The translations under genes and the position numbers were made by a program. Under the pieces are notes generated by a model, which had not been told where the DNA came from, did not search any database, and worked only from the letters and a program-made list of their open reading frames with translations. 54,985 nucleotides of DNA from Amycolatopsis circi (lineage in GTDB: Bacteria > Actinomycetota > Actinomycetes > Mycobacteriales > Pseudonocardiaceae), in contig NZ_PQIA01000056.1 in NCBI RefSeq assembly GCF_003385235.1, positions 1 through 54,985 of the forward strand. The letters run 5' to 3'. Below, piece by piece: positions 1 to 9,208 of this stretch. How positions within the stretch are numbered: position 1 is the first letter of the stretch; the number at the start of each line of letters is the position of its first letter.

Positions 1-369
1 CCCTTCTACCCCACGGGCACCCTGCTCGCCTCACCCCTTCATTAGCGGCCCGCCGCGCACTCAGCCCGCCACCCTGCCCGTCCCCGGCCGCGCCGCCCGG
101 CCGCCCAGCCAGCCCGCTCCCCGCCACGCCACCCAGCCCACTTCCAGCCAAGCCGCCAGCCAGTCCAGTTCCAGCCACGCCATCCGGCCAGCCCACTTCC
201 AGCGAAGCCGCCAGCCAGCTCAGTTCCAGCCACGCCATCCGGCCAGCCCACTTCCAGCGAAGCCGCCAGCCAGCCCAGCTCCAGCCAGGCCGTCCGGCCA
301 CCCAGCCAGTCCAGCAGCAACTCGGCGCAGCGGCCCAGCCGTCGCCCGCGCGGGTCCGCGCTGATCTCG
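1..369. other. Intergenic region downstream of sbcC
   Basis: No convincing gene lies here. An open frame on the minus strand (42-320) translates to monotonous Gly-Trp-Ala-Gly text that simply mirrors a 55-bp tandem repeat, so I do not call it. The region lies directly after the sbcC stop codon and is very rich in C on the plus strand. Confidence 0.7.
116..302. repeat. Tandem repeat, about 55-bp period
   Basis: Segments starting at 168, 223 and 278 are near-identical and exactly 55 bp apart. A more diverged copy starts near 116. Each unit contains sub-repeats of the type CCAGCCAG and TTCCAGC. The array is probably a minisatellite-like expansion. Confidence 0.8.
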
Positions 370-3333
370 TCAAGCCATCTGCAGCTCCACTCTCGACCCG
401 GTGCGGGACTTCCGCACCCGCAGCCGCGTGGGGATGCGCTGGCGGAGTTCCTCGACGTGCGACACCAGGCCCACCACGCGACCGCCGGCGCGGAGTTCGT
501 CGAGGATGTTCATCACCACGTCCAGTGTTTCGGCGTCCAGGGTGCCGAAACCCTCGTCCACGAAGAGCGTGTCGAGCAGCGCACCACCGGTTTCGCCTGC
601 CACCACGTCGGCTAGGCCCAACGCCAGCGAGAGCGACGCGAGGAACGATTCGCCGCCCGACAGTGTCTTCGCTGGACGCACTGAGCCGGAGTAGTCGTCC
701 AGCACGTCGAGGCCCAGGCCGCCCCTCGTGCCGCGGGCACCGGCCGCGTCCGAGTGCACGAACGAGTAGCGGCCCTGGCTCATCGTGCGCAGCCGCGCGG
801 TCGCCGCGAGCGCGACCTCTTCCAGCCGAGCCGCCAGGACATACGAGCGCAACGACATCTTCCGCGCGTTCTGCCCTCGCCCATTGACCACTTCGGACAG
901 CGCCCGAAGTTCCGCGTACTCCTCCTCCAACGGCCGCAACTCCGACAGCGCCTTGCCCAACCGTCCGGACAGCTTCACCAGCTCGCGATGTTGCGCCGAA
1001 ACCGCTTGCTGCACGGCAAAAGCAGTATCCGCGCGAGCACGCGTTTCCTTCGCCCGTTCGGCCAGCGGCTCGACCTCCACCGCGTCATCCGGCGAGATCC
1101 CGAACAGTTCCGGTTGCGCGAGCATCTCCCGCGCACCGGCGGCCGTCGCTTCCGCCTCGGCAAGACCCTGTTCGAGCTTCGTAACCTGCTCGTCGCTGCG
1201 GACGGCCCCGCGCATTTCTTCGAGGGTCGAGAACCCTTTGGCATGCAACGAGATCTCGACGAGATCGCGCTGCTCCGCGAGCCGGGCCTCCGCTCCGGAC
1301 ACCGCGGTGTGCGCCTCCGCGGCCAAGTCGAGCGCACCAGCGAACGTGAGCAGGTGCTGCCGTCGGGCGGGGACGTCCGGGAATTCTCCCCGGCCCGCGA
1401 CCAGCCGCTGTTCGCGCTCGGCCATCCGCTCGTCCAAGGCGCGGATCTCGCTGTTCGCCTCGGTGACCGTCTGTTCGGCGAGGCGACGCTGTTCGGCCAA
1501 CTGCTCGGCACCGCGTTCCAGCTCGGTGACTTTCCTGTTCAGCTGGTCCTTGCGTTGCGCCTTGTCGGAGAGTTCCGCGACGACCGTCCGGGCTTCGGTC
1601 AGTGCGGTCGCGATCTCCTCCGCCGTGCGTCCGTCCAACCGTTCCCGCAAGGCGACGACCCGCGCCTTGGCCTCTTCCAACGCGGACACCACTCGCTGAC
1701 GCAACGCCGACGCCTTCTGTTCGGCTTCTTCGGCAGCGCGTTCCTCGGCCGCGTCAACCAACGGCGCGTCATGGTCGGCCGGTGCCGGGTGTTCGGCCGA
1801 CCCGCACACCGGACACGCCGCTCCCTCGGCCAAGCCAGCGGCCAACTCGGCTGCCATGCCGTCGAGACGCCGTTCGCGAAGATCGAGCCGACGTTGCCGA
1901 GCCGTCTGGTGCTCGTCGACCACTTCGCGCAGTTTCGCCTCACCACGCGCGACTTTGGCTTCAGCTGGCGGCAACTCCTCGGCCGCACGAGTGAGCGCCG
2001 TCAACTCTTCGACGCGGGATTTCGCGCCGTCCAGCTTCGCTGCCGCTTCTCCAGCCACCGTCGCTTCGGTACGCGCGGCAACGATGAGACCAGGCAGCTC
2101 CGCCAAGCGCTCCGCAAGCCCAGCAACCTGCTCGGTGGCTTTCTCCACGGCTTTCTGCCGCTCCGCACGACGTTGTTCGTCGCTCTTCTGCTGAGTCGCT
2201 TCCGCGGCCAACTCAGCGAGAGCACCCGCCTCCTCGCGAACGGAACCAGCGCGCTCGCGAAGGTCGGCGACGGCGAGCCCGACCGCGTCGAAACCGAGGT
2301 CGGCGAGATCTCGGATCCGGTCTGCCACCAGCACTTGCGCGTCGCCGAGTTCAGCCGTGCGCCGGTCCATCAACTCGGCCTCAGGCACCACCGCGGCAGC
2401 GCGCCGAGCTGCCGCGATTTCTTCCGTCCACTCAGCACGTTCGGTCGTCTGCTCGGCGATCTGCGTCAGCCGGGTGTGCGCGAGGCGCACCCGGCGGATT
2501 TTGTCCGCGTCCTCTTCCGCCTCGCGAAGCGCGACCTCAGCGCTCTTCGCGTTCGAACGTGCTTGCGCTGACTCGGTTTCCGCCGCCTCGGCCCGAGCTG
2601 CGATCTCGGCCAGGACAGCATCGACCCACTCCGGCTGACCTTCCTCCGGCGGTTCCTGCTGCGCTTCCTGCGCGTAGCGCGCGAGCAGCTCGCGAACCTC
2701 CTGCTCCCGCTTTTCCAGCGCACGACCGCGTTCCGCGCGAAGGTCCGCGAACCAGCGTTCGACGTCGGAGAACCGCTCGGTGCCGAAAAGCCGTTCCAGC
2801 AGCTTCTCGCGCTCCGTGGTGTCGCTGCGGAGGAACTTCGCGAATTCTCCCTGCGGCAGCAGGACAACCTGGAAGAACTGCGCCGCCGTCATGCCCAGCA
2901 GCCGCTCGACGGTGCGCGCCACCTCGTCGATGCGGATGCTCCCGTCCGGCGGCAGCCCAGCCGGCGGTTCGCCGACCCAGGTCAGCGAAACCCGGGCCTG
3001 CTGCGTGGTGAATCCGTCACCGCGCTTCTTCGGTCGCTGGTACTCCGGGCCGCGCACGATCCGCAGCCGCTGACCCTGCACGGTCAGCTCCAGCACGACC
3101 TCGGTCCGCCGATCCGGTTCGGCGAGATCGCACCGCAACCGCTTGACGTCGCCGCGCGCGCCCGGCACCACGCCGAACAACGCGAACGCGATCGCGTCGA
3201 GCAGCGTGGTTTTGCCCGCTCCGGTGTCGCCGTGGAGAAGGAACAGACCGTCGGCGCCGAGGGCGTCGAAGTCCACCACCTCCCGCCCCGCGTAGGGGCC
3301 GAAGGCCTCCACCTCCAGCAGATGCAGTCTCAC
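370..3333 (-). CDS. sbcC: Exonuclease SbcC, ATPase subunit
   Basis: SbcC is the SMC-like ATPase of the SbcCD nuclease, which cleaves hairpins and processes blocked DNA ends during repair. The 987-aa product begins VRLHLLEVEAFGPY and has a Walker A motif (GDTGAGKTT) near residue 35. Two long coiled-coil arms flank a CPVC zinc hook near residue 505. The ABC signature (LSGGE) and Walker B (LFVDEGFGTLD) are near the C-terminus. I chose the GTG at 3333 because it overlaps the sbcD stop in a GTGA arrangement and starts at the conserved N-terminus. A longer open frame upstream lies inside sbcD. sbcD and sbcC are translationally coupled. Confidence 0.96.
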   Translation of the reverse strand: MRLHLLEVEAFGPYAGREVVDFDALGADGLFLLHGDTGAGKTTLLDAIAFALFGVVPGARGDVKRLRCDLAEPDRRTEVVLELTVQGQRLRIVRGPEYQRPKKRGDGFTTQQARVSLTWVGEPPAGLPPDGSIRIDEVARTVERLLGMTAAQFFQVVLLPQGEFAKFLRSDTTEREKLLERLFGTERFSDVERWFADLRAERGRALEKREQEVRELLARYAQEAQQEPPEEGQPEWVDAVLAEIAARAEAAETESAQARSNAKSAEVALREAEEDADKIRRVRLAHTRLTQIAEQTTERAEWTEEIAAARRAAAVVPEAELMDRRTAELGDAQVLVADRIRDLADLGFDAVGLAVADLRERAGSVREEAGALAELAAEATQQKSDEQRRAERQKAVEKATEQVAGLAERLAELPGLIVAARTEATVAGEAAAKLDGAKSRVEELTALTRAAEELPPAEAKVARGEAKLREVVDEHQTARQRRLDLRERRLDGMAAELAAGLAEGAACPVCGSAEHPAPADHDAPLVDAAEERAAEEAEQKASALRQRVVSALEEAKARVVALRERLDGRTAEEIATALTEARTVVAELSDKAQRKDQLNRKVTELERGAEQLAEQRRLAEQTVTEANSEIRALDERMAEREQRLVAGRGEFPDVPARRQHLLTFAGALDLAAEAHTAVSGAEARLAEQRDLVEISLHAKGFSTLEEMRGAVRSDEQVTKLEQGLAEAEATAAGAREMLAQPELFGISPDDAVEVEPLAERAKETRARADTAFAVQQAVSAQHRELVKLSGRLGKALSELRPLEEEYAELRALSEVVNGRGQNARKMSLRSYVLAARLEEVALAATARLRTMSQGRYSFVHSDAAGARGTRGGLGLDVLDDYSGSVRPAKTLSGGESFLASLSLALGLADVVAGETGGALLDTLFVDEGFGTLDAETLDVVMNILDELRAGGRVVGLVSHVEELRQRIPTRLRVRKSRTGSRVELQMA

Positions 3334-4484
3334 AGTTTCTCCACCGCCGCCCGGTTCGCTGCTTCGAGCGCCAGGTACACGAGCCGCTCCTCGCGTTCGG
3401 TCGGCGGAGCACCTCGGCAGTCGTCGAGGAAACTGCGCGCGATCTCGATGTCGCTGCGCCCGCGCACCGCCTCGGCGTACTTCAGTTCGGTGCCGGCGGC
3501 CCCGCCGTCGGGTCGCCAATCCATGTGTACCGCGTAGGGAAAACGGTCCTGCAGCAACCGCATCGCATCGATCGGACGGACTCGGTCAGTGACGGTGACC
3601 GAGAGGAAATGCTCGCGCAAATGCTCGTGCTCGGGGTCCTCAAGCAAAGCGGCGAGTTCACCGGAGAGGGTCGCGAGCGGACGCGGCACGGGCAGCTCGT
3701 GCCGGCGGACCTCGGCCAGGCCGGTGGCGTCGAGATCCACGAACCACACCGATTTCCGTTGCCGCGCTTCGGAAAACGAGTACGCCAGCGGACTTCCGGA
3801 GTACCGGAGGTGTTCCGCGAGCGTCTGCGGACCGTGCAGGTGGCCGAGCGCGACATAGTCCACGCCGTCGAACACCGAGCCGGGAACCTGCTCGACCCCG
3901 CCGACCGCGATGGTGCGTTCCGATTCACTGGCCTCGCCGCCGGTGACGAAAGCGTGTGCCAGCACCACGGACCGCGTTCCCGGACGACCGGCCAAGTCGT
4001 CGCGCACCCGCCGCATCGCCTCGCCGAGCACGCCGGTGTGGCCGCGCGCCTCCGGCACGCCCAGCGCGTGCCGCGACGGCTCGGGTTCGAGATACGGGAT
4101 GCCGTAGAACGCGACCGCGCCGTGTTCGTCGTGCAGCACAACGGGTTCCGCGATGCCTCCGACGGTCGCGCGGACGTGCAGCCCGCCCGCCGCGGCGAAT
4201 TCGGCGAACGCGCCCAGCCGCGCGGCCGAATCGTGGTTGCCCGGCGTGATCACCAGTTCCGCGCCGGCCCGGCGGATCCGGGTCATCGCGGCCGTGGCGA
4301 CGCGGACAGCTTCGGCGGACGGCACCGCTCGGTCGTAGATGTCACCGGCCACCACCACGACGTCGACCGACTCGCGGTCGACGAGTTCGGCGATGTGCGT
4401 GAGGGCGGCCTCCTGTTCGGTAAGCAGATCGGCGCCGTGGAACGTGCGGCCGATGTGCCAATCAGAGGTATGGAGGACTCTCAC
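3330..4484 (-). CDS. sbcD: Exonuclease SbcD, Mre11-like nuclease subunit
   Basis: SbcD is the metallophosphoesterase subunit of SbcCD. The 384-aa product starts VRVLHTSDWHIGR, which carries the first metal-ligand motif (DWH). GDIYDR and GNHDS follow, and GHLHGPQ lies further on, together giving the calcineurin-like di-metal site. The GTG at 4484 is preferred because upstream in-frame sequence (SAPNVVA) is not family-like. The gene overlaps sbcC by 4 bp and diverges from rmuC across 228 bp that must hold both promoters. Confidence 0.96.
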   Translation of the reverse strand: MRVLHTSDWHIGRTFHGADLLTEQEAALTHIAELVDRESVDVVVVAGDIYDRAVPSAEAVRVATAAMTRIRRAGAELVITPGNHDSAARLGAFAEFAAAGGLHVRATVGGIAEPVVLHDEHGAVAFYGIPYLEPEPSRHALGVPEARGHTGVLGEAMRRVRDDLAGRPGTRSVVLAHAFVTGGEASESERTIAVGGVEQVPGSVFDGVDYVALGHLHGPQTLAEHLRYSGSPLAYSFSEARQRKSVWFVDLDATGLAEVRRHELPVPRPLATLSGELAALLEDPEHEHLREHFLSVTVTDRVRPIDAMRLLQDRFPYAVHMDWRPDGGAAGTELKYAEAVRGRSDIEIARSFLDDCRGAPPTEREERLVYLALEAANRAAVEKL

Positions 4485-4712
4485 GGCGACCACGTTAGGA
4501 GCAGACCCCGACGAAATCCGGTAGGCACGCCGTGACCCCACTCGAACGTGTGTACGAAGCCGATCAGGTCCACTGGGGACACGCCAGCGCCGAATCTGCA
4601 AAGTCGCAGGTCAGCTACGCAGCGCGACTACGGATGCCGGTTTTTGTCGGTGCGGTCCGCCATGATGTCTCGCGTCCGGACACCCGATGGACCCGACGGA
4701 GAGGAGGACCGG

Positions 4713-5627
4713 GTGGAGACGGTGATTACCACCGCGGCCATCGTGCTCGCGCTGCTCCTGTGCGTCGCGGTCGTCGTGCTGTGGCGGCTGTACAACGACG
4801 GAATGCGCCGGGCCGACGCGGCCGCGCGGCTCGTAGCGGCGGAGCGCGCGAAAGGCGACCAGCAGCAACTCGCGCTGCGTCGGTACGAGGTGGCGTTCGC
4901 GTCGATCCACGGCCGCGGCGAACTCGGCGAACAGGTGCTCGCGGAGACCGCGCGCGCACTCGGACTGCGGGAGGGACTGCACTTCACCCTGCAGACCGAT
5001 CTGGGCGGCGGCGGAAGCGCGAAACCCGACCTGGTGCTGAATGTCGGCGGCGGCCGCGCAGTACCGGTCGACGCGAAGGCGAGCATGGCCATCTGGGCGG
5101 AGGCGGTCGAGACCGACGATCCAGAAGAACGGCTCGACGCCTTGCGGGTCCACGTCCGGCAGCTGCGCTCCCGCGCGGCGGAGCTGGCGGGCAAGGGCTA
5201 CCAGCGATGGGCGGACGCGATCTACGGCACCGTCATGTTCGTCCCGTCCGACGCGGCCGTGGTCGCGGCCCTCGACACCGATCCCGAACTGCTGCGCTGG
5301 CTGATCGACCGTCGCGTATTCCTGTGCGGCCCCACGGGATTCGGGGTGCTCGCGTCGGCGGCGCTGTTCGCCGCCAGCGACCGGGCGCTCGTCGAGGACG
5401 TCGAACAAGTGCGCGCGGGCGCCGCCGCCGCACACCGTGCCGCGGGCAATGCGGTCGAAGCGCTGAATCTGTCCACAACGCACCTTCAGCGCTTTGTTTC
5501 CGCTCGCCGTCGGGAACTCGAGGCACTGGAGTCGTTCCGCGCGACGGTCGCGCCGCTCACCGACGCGTCGGGCAGTCCGGCACCGGTGCCGCAGCTTCGG
5601 AAGGGAGACGAGGTGGCAGCTGGTTGA
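4713..5627 (+). CDS. rmuC: DNA recombination protein RmuC homologue
   Basis: RmuC proteins are membrane-anchored and carry a PD-(D/E)XK nuclease-like domain. They limit recombination at inverted repeats. The 304-aa product has one N-terminal membrane segment (about residues 5-25), a short coiled region, then the conserved core with KPDLVLN, VPVDAKASM and MFVPSDAAV. The GTG at 4713 was chosen over an upstream ATG at 4548 because GAGAGGAGG sits at the right distance and the membrane segment follows at once. It is divergent from sbcDC, so this is a repair-gene neighbourhood. It is shorter than the roughly 475-aa E. coli protein, as I recall is usual in actinobacteria. Confidence 0.9.
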   Translation: METVITTAAIVLALLLCVAVVVLWRLYNDGMRRADAAARLVAAERAKGDQQQLALRRYEVAFASIHGRGELGEQVLAETARALGLREGLHFTLQTDLGGGGSAKPDLVLNVGGGRAVPVDAKASMAIWAEAVETDDPEERLDALRVHVRQLRSRAAELAGKGYQRWADAIYGTVMFVPSDAAVVAALDTDPELLRWLIDRRVFLCGPTGFGVLASAALFAASDRALVEDVEQVRAGAAAAHRAAGNAVEALNLSTTHLQRFVSARRRELEALESFRATVAPLTDASGSPAPVPQLRKGDEVAAG

Positions 5628-5789
5628 GGTCACGGCGCGATGGCCGTGGGCTCGACAGTCGCGATCGGACGATCGACGGCGTGCTCTCGCGGGATGCGCC
5701 TGGCGGCGTGGTTTGGCGGGTGCGGGCGTGGCGGCACGTTCCCAATGGCTCGGCACCAGGCAGGCACGGGGTCGACAGCTCCCCCGTAG

Positions 5790-5967
5790 GCAAGCGTGAT
5801 CCGACAGCTCGGCCGTCGGAGGGCACGGTCCGGCTGCTCCGCCTTAGGCAGGCGCGATCCGGCCGCCCAGCCGCAGGCGGGCGCGGTCAGACAGCTCGGC
5901 CATAGGCAAGCGCGGTCAGACAGCTCGGCCATAGGCAAGCGCGGTCAGACAGCTCGGCCATAGGCAA
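5790..5967. repeat. 29-bp tandem repeat array
   Basis: Three contiguous identical 29-bp copies occupy 5881-5909, 5910-5938 and 5939-5967. Each begins GCGCGGTCAG and contains CTCGGCCATAGGC. At least three degenerate 28-30-bp copies precede them from about 5790. No spacers separate the units, so this is a tandem repeat and not a CRISPR array. Confidence 0.85.
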
Positions 5968-6484
5968 GCGCGATCCGGCCGAAAAAGCCGCAGCAGGCGC
6001 GATTCGTCCGAATGAGCCTCTGCAGCGCGATCCGGTGGAGCGAGCCTCGGAAGTGCGCTCGGGTGGAGCGATGTGGCGGAGCGCGCCTGACGGCGGGACC
6101 GATTTAGCGTCCTGGCGTCGCCCGGTTCGGGCGTTGGCGTGAGCAGTAGCGCATCGCGGTTGCGCGGCAGGCGTTCATGGCGAGCGGCGGCCGTCCGCGA
6201 CGAGCTGAGCGCCGTCCCGGCGAGCGGTGGGTCCGCGATCATGCGTCGGCGGTCAAGGCGGTGACATGGTCCGCCTGGTCATAGTCCGCCGGTGCGGACT
6301 GCTGGCGGCTGGGTGCTGCGACGCGCGTCGGACAGTCGGGCGGCGGAGTCCGGATTGCCCAGAACCAACAGCAAGGTCCAGGTTGGACACTGCTGCCGCG
6401 GCGAGCGAAAGGGCAGGGTTCTGCCGTCGCACGGGCAGAATCCGGAGGCTCAGGCGGCTCACGGGAACGTCAATTCCCGGTCAA

Positions 6485-6511
6485 GTTCCGGAACGGCGAA
6501 TGTTCCGGAAC
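6485..6511. promoter_or_regulatory. Duplicated 10-bp palindrome, possible operator
   Basis: The self-complementary decamer GTTCCGGAAC occurs at 6485-6494 and again at 6502-6511, 17 bp apart centre to centre. Paired identical palindromes can be a protein-binding site. No adjacent regulator gene identifies a binder. The nearest downstream gene starts at 6781. Confidence 0.35.
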
Positions 6512-6780
6512 AGGACCGGCGGTGCCGCCGTCGCCGGGGTCGGCTCGTGGCATAGCCTGGGTCCGCGCAGGGCCGGGAATCGGGCAGCCGGACCATACCG
6601 TCGGTATCACCGCTGGTCAGAGGTCTGGTCCACTGTTTCCCCGGCTGGCGGCGCGGGGCGGGCAGGCCGTACCGCGAGTACCGCTCGACCGAACGAGATG
6701 TCATGCGGTCGAGTGGCTGCTTCGTGCTGTCCTCGGCAGTGCCAACAAGATCGTGACAAGTACGGGCTACGGTGTGCCTC

Positions 6781-7695
6781 GTGACCGCGATACGCGATCG
6801 CCAGAGCGATCCCGATGCCGATGACGCCCCCGTGCCGTGGGACGAGCGTCTCGTCGTCGGCACGAGGCGCGGCCTGCCCTGGTGGGCGGCTGTGCTCGTG
6901 GGCTTCGGCTTGGCAGTGCTCGGCGCCATCATCGACGAGAAGTCCACCGGCAGCCTCGGTTTTGTTTTCAAGGCGGGCTACTTCCTCGGGGCCGTGATCG
7001 CGGTCGGCGCGGTGCAAAGACGCGGGCTGTTCGGTCCGATGGTGCAGCCGCCGCTGGTGCTCGCCGTCACCGTGCCGGGCGTCGTGCTGCTGACCGGCGG
7101 AGGTTCGGAGGCCAGCGACACCCTGTCGAAGCTCCTCAACATCGGGACGCCGCTGATCAAGGGCTTCCCGACGATGGCGGTCACCACCGGCGTCACGTTG
7201 CTGTTCGGCTTCTTCCGGATCTACCGCGAGCGCGACCCAAACGCGCCCGTCAAGATCAAGGACGGCAAGGGCCCGCGTACTCGGGATGAGGACGACGACA
7301 AAGCCGCCAGCCGTCCGCGTTCGAGGCCGCCGGCCGGCCGCGCCGGGCAGACTGGGCAGACCGGGCAGACACCGCCTCCGGGCAACCGTCGCCGCCCGCC
7401 GCGGGACCGGGATCTCGACGCTCCGCCGCCGCGACGTCCGCGTCCGCCGTCCGACCCTGGCGCCCGCCCTCGGCGCGAGCCGATGGACCCGAACGCTCCG
7501 CGCGGTGGCCGCAAGCCGCCGCCGGAGGGTCGTCGTCCGCGGCCGCCGGAAGGCGACCCGCGCCGTCGTGATCCGCGGGGCGACGCGCCACCGCCGCGTC
7601 GTCGGCCGCGCGCGGACGAACCGCCGCCCGGACGTCCGCGTCCGCCTCGCCGGGAACCGCCGCGCCGCCAACGTCCTTGGGACGACGAGGGCTGA
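6781..7695 (+). CDS. DUF6542-type membrane protein with Pro/Arg-rich tail
   Basis: The 304-aa product has about four hydrophobic helices in residues 25-145, followed by a long tail rich in Pro, Arg and Asp (about residues 165-304) that is probably disordered. This matches the actinobacterial DUF6542 type, which sits beside ispH in mycobacteria (Rv1111c, from memory). Its function is unknown. I take the GTG at 6781 because a TACGGT -10 hexamer (6768-6773) ends 7 nt upstream, a leaderless geometry. An in-frame GTG at 6772 overlaps that hexamer. A bidirectional terminator follows the gene. Confidence 0.8.
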   Translation: MTAIRDRQSDPDADDAPVPWDERLVVGTRRGLPWWAAVLVGFGLAVLGAIIDEKSTGSLGFVFKAGYFLGAVIAVGAVQRRGLFGPMVQPPLVLAVTVPGVVLLTGGGSEASDTLSKLLNIGTPLIKGFPTMAVTTGVTLLFGFFRIYRERDPNAPVKIKDGKGPRTRDEDDDKAASRPRSRPPAGRAGQTGQTGQTPPPGNRRRPPRDRDLDAPPPRRPRPPSDPGARPRREPMDPNAPRGGRKPPPEGRRPRPPEGDPRRRDPRGDAPPPRRRPRADEPPPGRPRPPRREPPRRQRPWDDEG

Positions 7696-7756
7696 GCCAG
7701 CGCGGAATCCTCGCGTCAAGCACGGTCGCGGTCAGCGGCTAGGCAACACAGGCAAA

Positions 7757-7800
7757 CGAAAAGGCCGCCGATCCCTCAACCGGGATTGGCGGCCTTTTCG
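7757..7800. terminator. Bidirectional Rho-independent terminator
   Basis: Arms of 19 nt (7757-7775 and 7782-7800) pair with a single mismatch. An AAAA run on one side and a TTTT run on the other give a terminator that works in both directions. It serves the convergent DUF6542 gene and ispH. Confidence 0.85.
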
Positions 7801-7863
7801 TTGTGGTGCAAAGAAATCTCTAGCCTGAGGTCGGCAGCTGCGCGGGTCCTGACGGCTTCTCGC

Positions 7864-7985
7864 CACAGCAGCCGGGCTTCCTCACAGCTTCTCGGCACAG
7901 CGGCTGGGTTTCCTCCCGGCCTCTCTCAGCACAGCGGCTGGACTTCTTCACGGCCTCTCGGCACAGCGACTGGGCTTCCTCACCG
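7864..7985. repeat. Degenerate 32-34-bp tandem repeat, four copies
   Basis: Copies begin with CACAGC at 7864, 7896, 7930 and 7962, each continuing as GGCTGGG-like sequence and TTCCTC. The spacing is 32, 34 and 32 bp. The array is non-coding and lies downstream of ispH. Confidence 0.7.
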
Positions 7986-8047
7986 CGCCAAGCTCTCCGT
8001 CGCAGCAGGCCCCGACGAGAGGCAAGCAGCGAGACCCCAAGCGCCCG

Positions 8048-9058
8048 TCAGGATTCCGACTTAACAGCCTTCCGAAGCTCCTTAGGCAACGCGAACGCGA
8101 TCTTCTCGTTGGCCGTGGTCACCTCGTCCACCTGTCCGTACCCGCGCTCGGCCAGCCACTTCAGCAGGTCCATCACCAACACGTCCGGCACCGAGGCCCC
8201 CGACGTGACCCCGACCGTCGACACGCCTTCCAGCCACGACTCGTCGACCTCCGAAGCGAAGTCGATCAGGTGCGAAGCCGACGCGCCCGCCTTCAACGCG
8301 ACCTCCACCAGCCGCTTCGAGTTCGACGAGTTCTTCGAGCCGACGACCAGCACCAGGTCGCATTCGGGGGCCATCGCCTTGACCGCGACCTGGCGGTTGG
8401 TGGTGGCGTAGCAGATGTCGTCGCTGGGCGGGTCGGCCAAGGTCGGGAAGCGGTCGCGCAACTGGTCGACGCGTTCCATCGTCTCGTCCACCGACAAAGT
8501 GGTCTGGGACAGCCAAATCACCTTCGACGGATCGCGCACGTCCACCTTGTCGACGTCCTCGGGCTTGTCGACCAGCTGCACCTTGTCCGGTGCCTCGCCA
8601 GCCGTGCCCTCGACCTCCTCGTGGCCTTCGTGGCCGATGAGAAGGATGTCGTAGTCGTCCTTGGCGAACCGGTTGACCTCTTTGTGCACCTTGGTGACCA
8701 GGGGGCAGGTCGCGTCGATGGTGCGCAGGTTCCGTTCCTCGGCCTCAGCGTGCACCGCTGGCGAGACGCCGTGCGCGGAGAACACGACGAGCGCGCCCTC
8801 GGGCACCTCGGACGTCTCGTCGACGAAAATCACGCCGCGTTCGCGCAGGGTGTCGACGACGTGCCGGTTGTGCACGATTTCTTTGCGCACGTACACCGGC
8901 GGCCCGTACAGCTCGAGCGCCTTCTCCACGGCGACTACCGCGCGGTCAACGCCGGCGCAGTACCCGCGCGGCTTCGCGAGCAGCACGCGTTTGGCGGCGC
9001 CGGACCGGGAGATCGTCGGGGTACCGGCGGGTTCGGTTCCGGGACTCGCAGAAGTCAT
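8048..9058 (-). CDS. ispH: 4-hydroxy-3-methylbut-2-enyl diphosphate reductase
   Basis: IspH (LytB) is the iron-sulfur enzyme of the last step of the non-mevalonate isoprenoid pathway. It reduces HMBPP to IPP and DMAPP. The 336-aa protein shows three cluster-ligand cysteines: PRGYCAGV (Cys34), DATCPLV and DDICYATTNRQ. The substrate-binding histidines are in EIVHNRH and FSAHGVSP, and GSKNSSNSKRL completes the active site. The ATG at 9058 has a CCTGGAGG ribosome-binding site just upstream. The short variable N-terminus (about 22 residues) is normal for actinobacteria. It diverges from the xse operon. Confidence 0.97.
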   Translation of the reverse strand: MTSASPGTEPAGTPTISRSGAAKRVLLAKPRGYCAGVDRAVVAVEKALELYGPPVYVRKEIVHNRHVVDTLRERGVIFVDETSEVPEGALVVFSAHGVSPAVHAEAEERNLRTIDATCPLVTKVHKEVNRFAKDDYDILLIGHEGHEEVEGTAGEAPDKVQLVDKPEDVDKVDVRDPSKVIWLSQTTLSVDETMERVDQLRDRFPTLADPPSDDICYATTNRQVAVKAMAPECDLVLVVGSKNSSNSKRLVEVALKAGASASHLIDFASEVDESWLEGVSTVGVTSGASVPDVLVMDLLKWLAERGYGQVDEVTTANEKIAFALPKELRKAVKSES

Positions 9059-9208
9059 GCCTCCAGGGTACGGGCAGTGCCGAACCGGGGTCGAAGTCCT
9101 CGTTCGGATGATGGCGGCGGCCATTCAGGCTGTGCCGGGCGTCACGTCCGGCGCCCCTGGCCACCCGTTCGGTTGGGCAGGACGGCCCTGATGCGGCACG
9201 CTGGACCC

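Larger units (their letters stand above)
5628..6780. other. Long intergenic region with repeats, no gene supported
   Basis: This 1.15-kb gap between rmuC and the DUF6542 gene has several open frames on both strands, but their translations are Arg/Ser/Ala-rich and match no family I know. It holds a 29-bp tandem repeat array (about 5790-5967) and a duplicated 10-bp palindrome (6485-6511). Confidence 0.65.
7696..8047. other. Intergenic region with terminator and degenerate repeats
   Basis: The region lies between the convergent DUF6542 gene and ispH. It contains a strong bidirectional terminator (7757-7800) and a degenerate 32-34-bp repeat (7864-7985). No gene was recognised. Confidence 0.7.

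Noticed and set aside
42..320. 92-codon Gly/Trp-rich reading frame
   Set aside because: It is a translation of the 55-bp tandem repeat and lacks any sign of real coding.
5881..5967. CRISPR-like 29-bp repeats
   Set aside because: The copies are contiguous with no spacers, and no cas genes are near. This is a simple tandem repeat.
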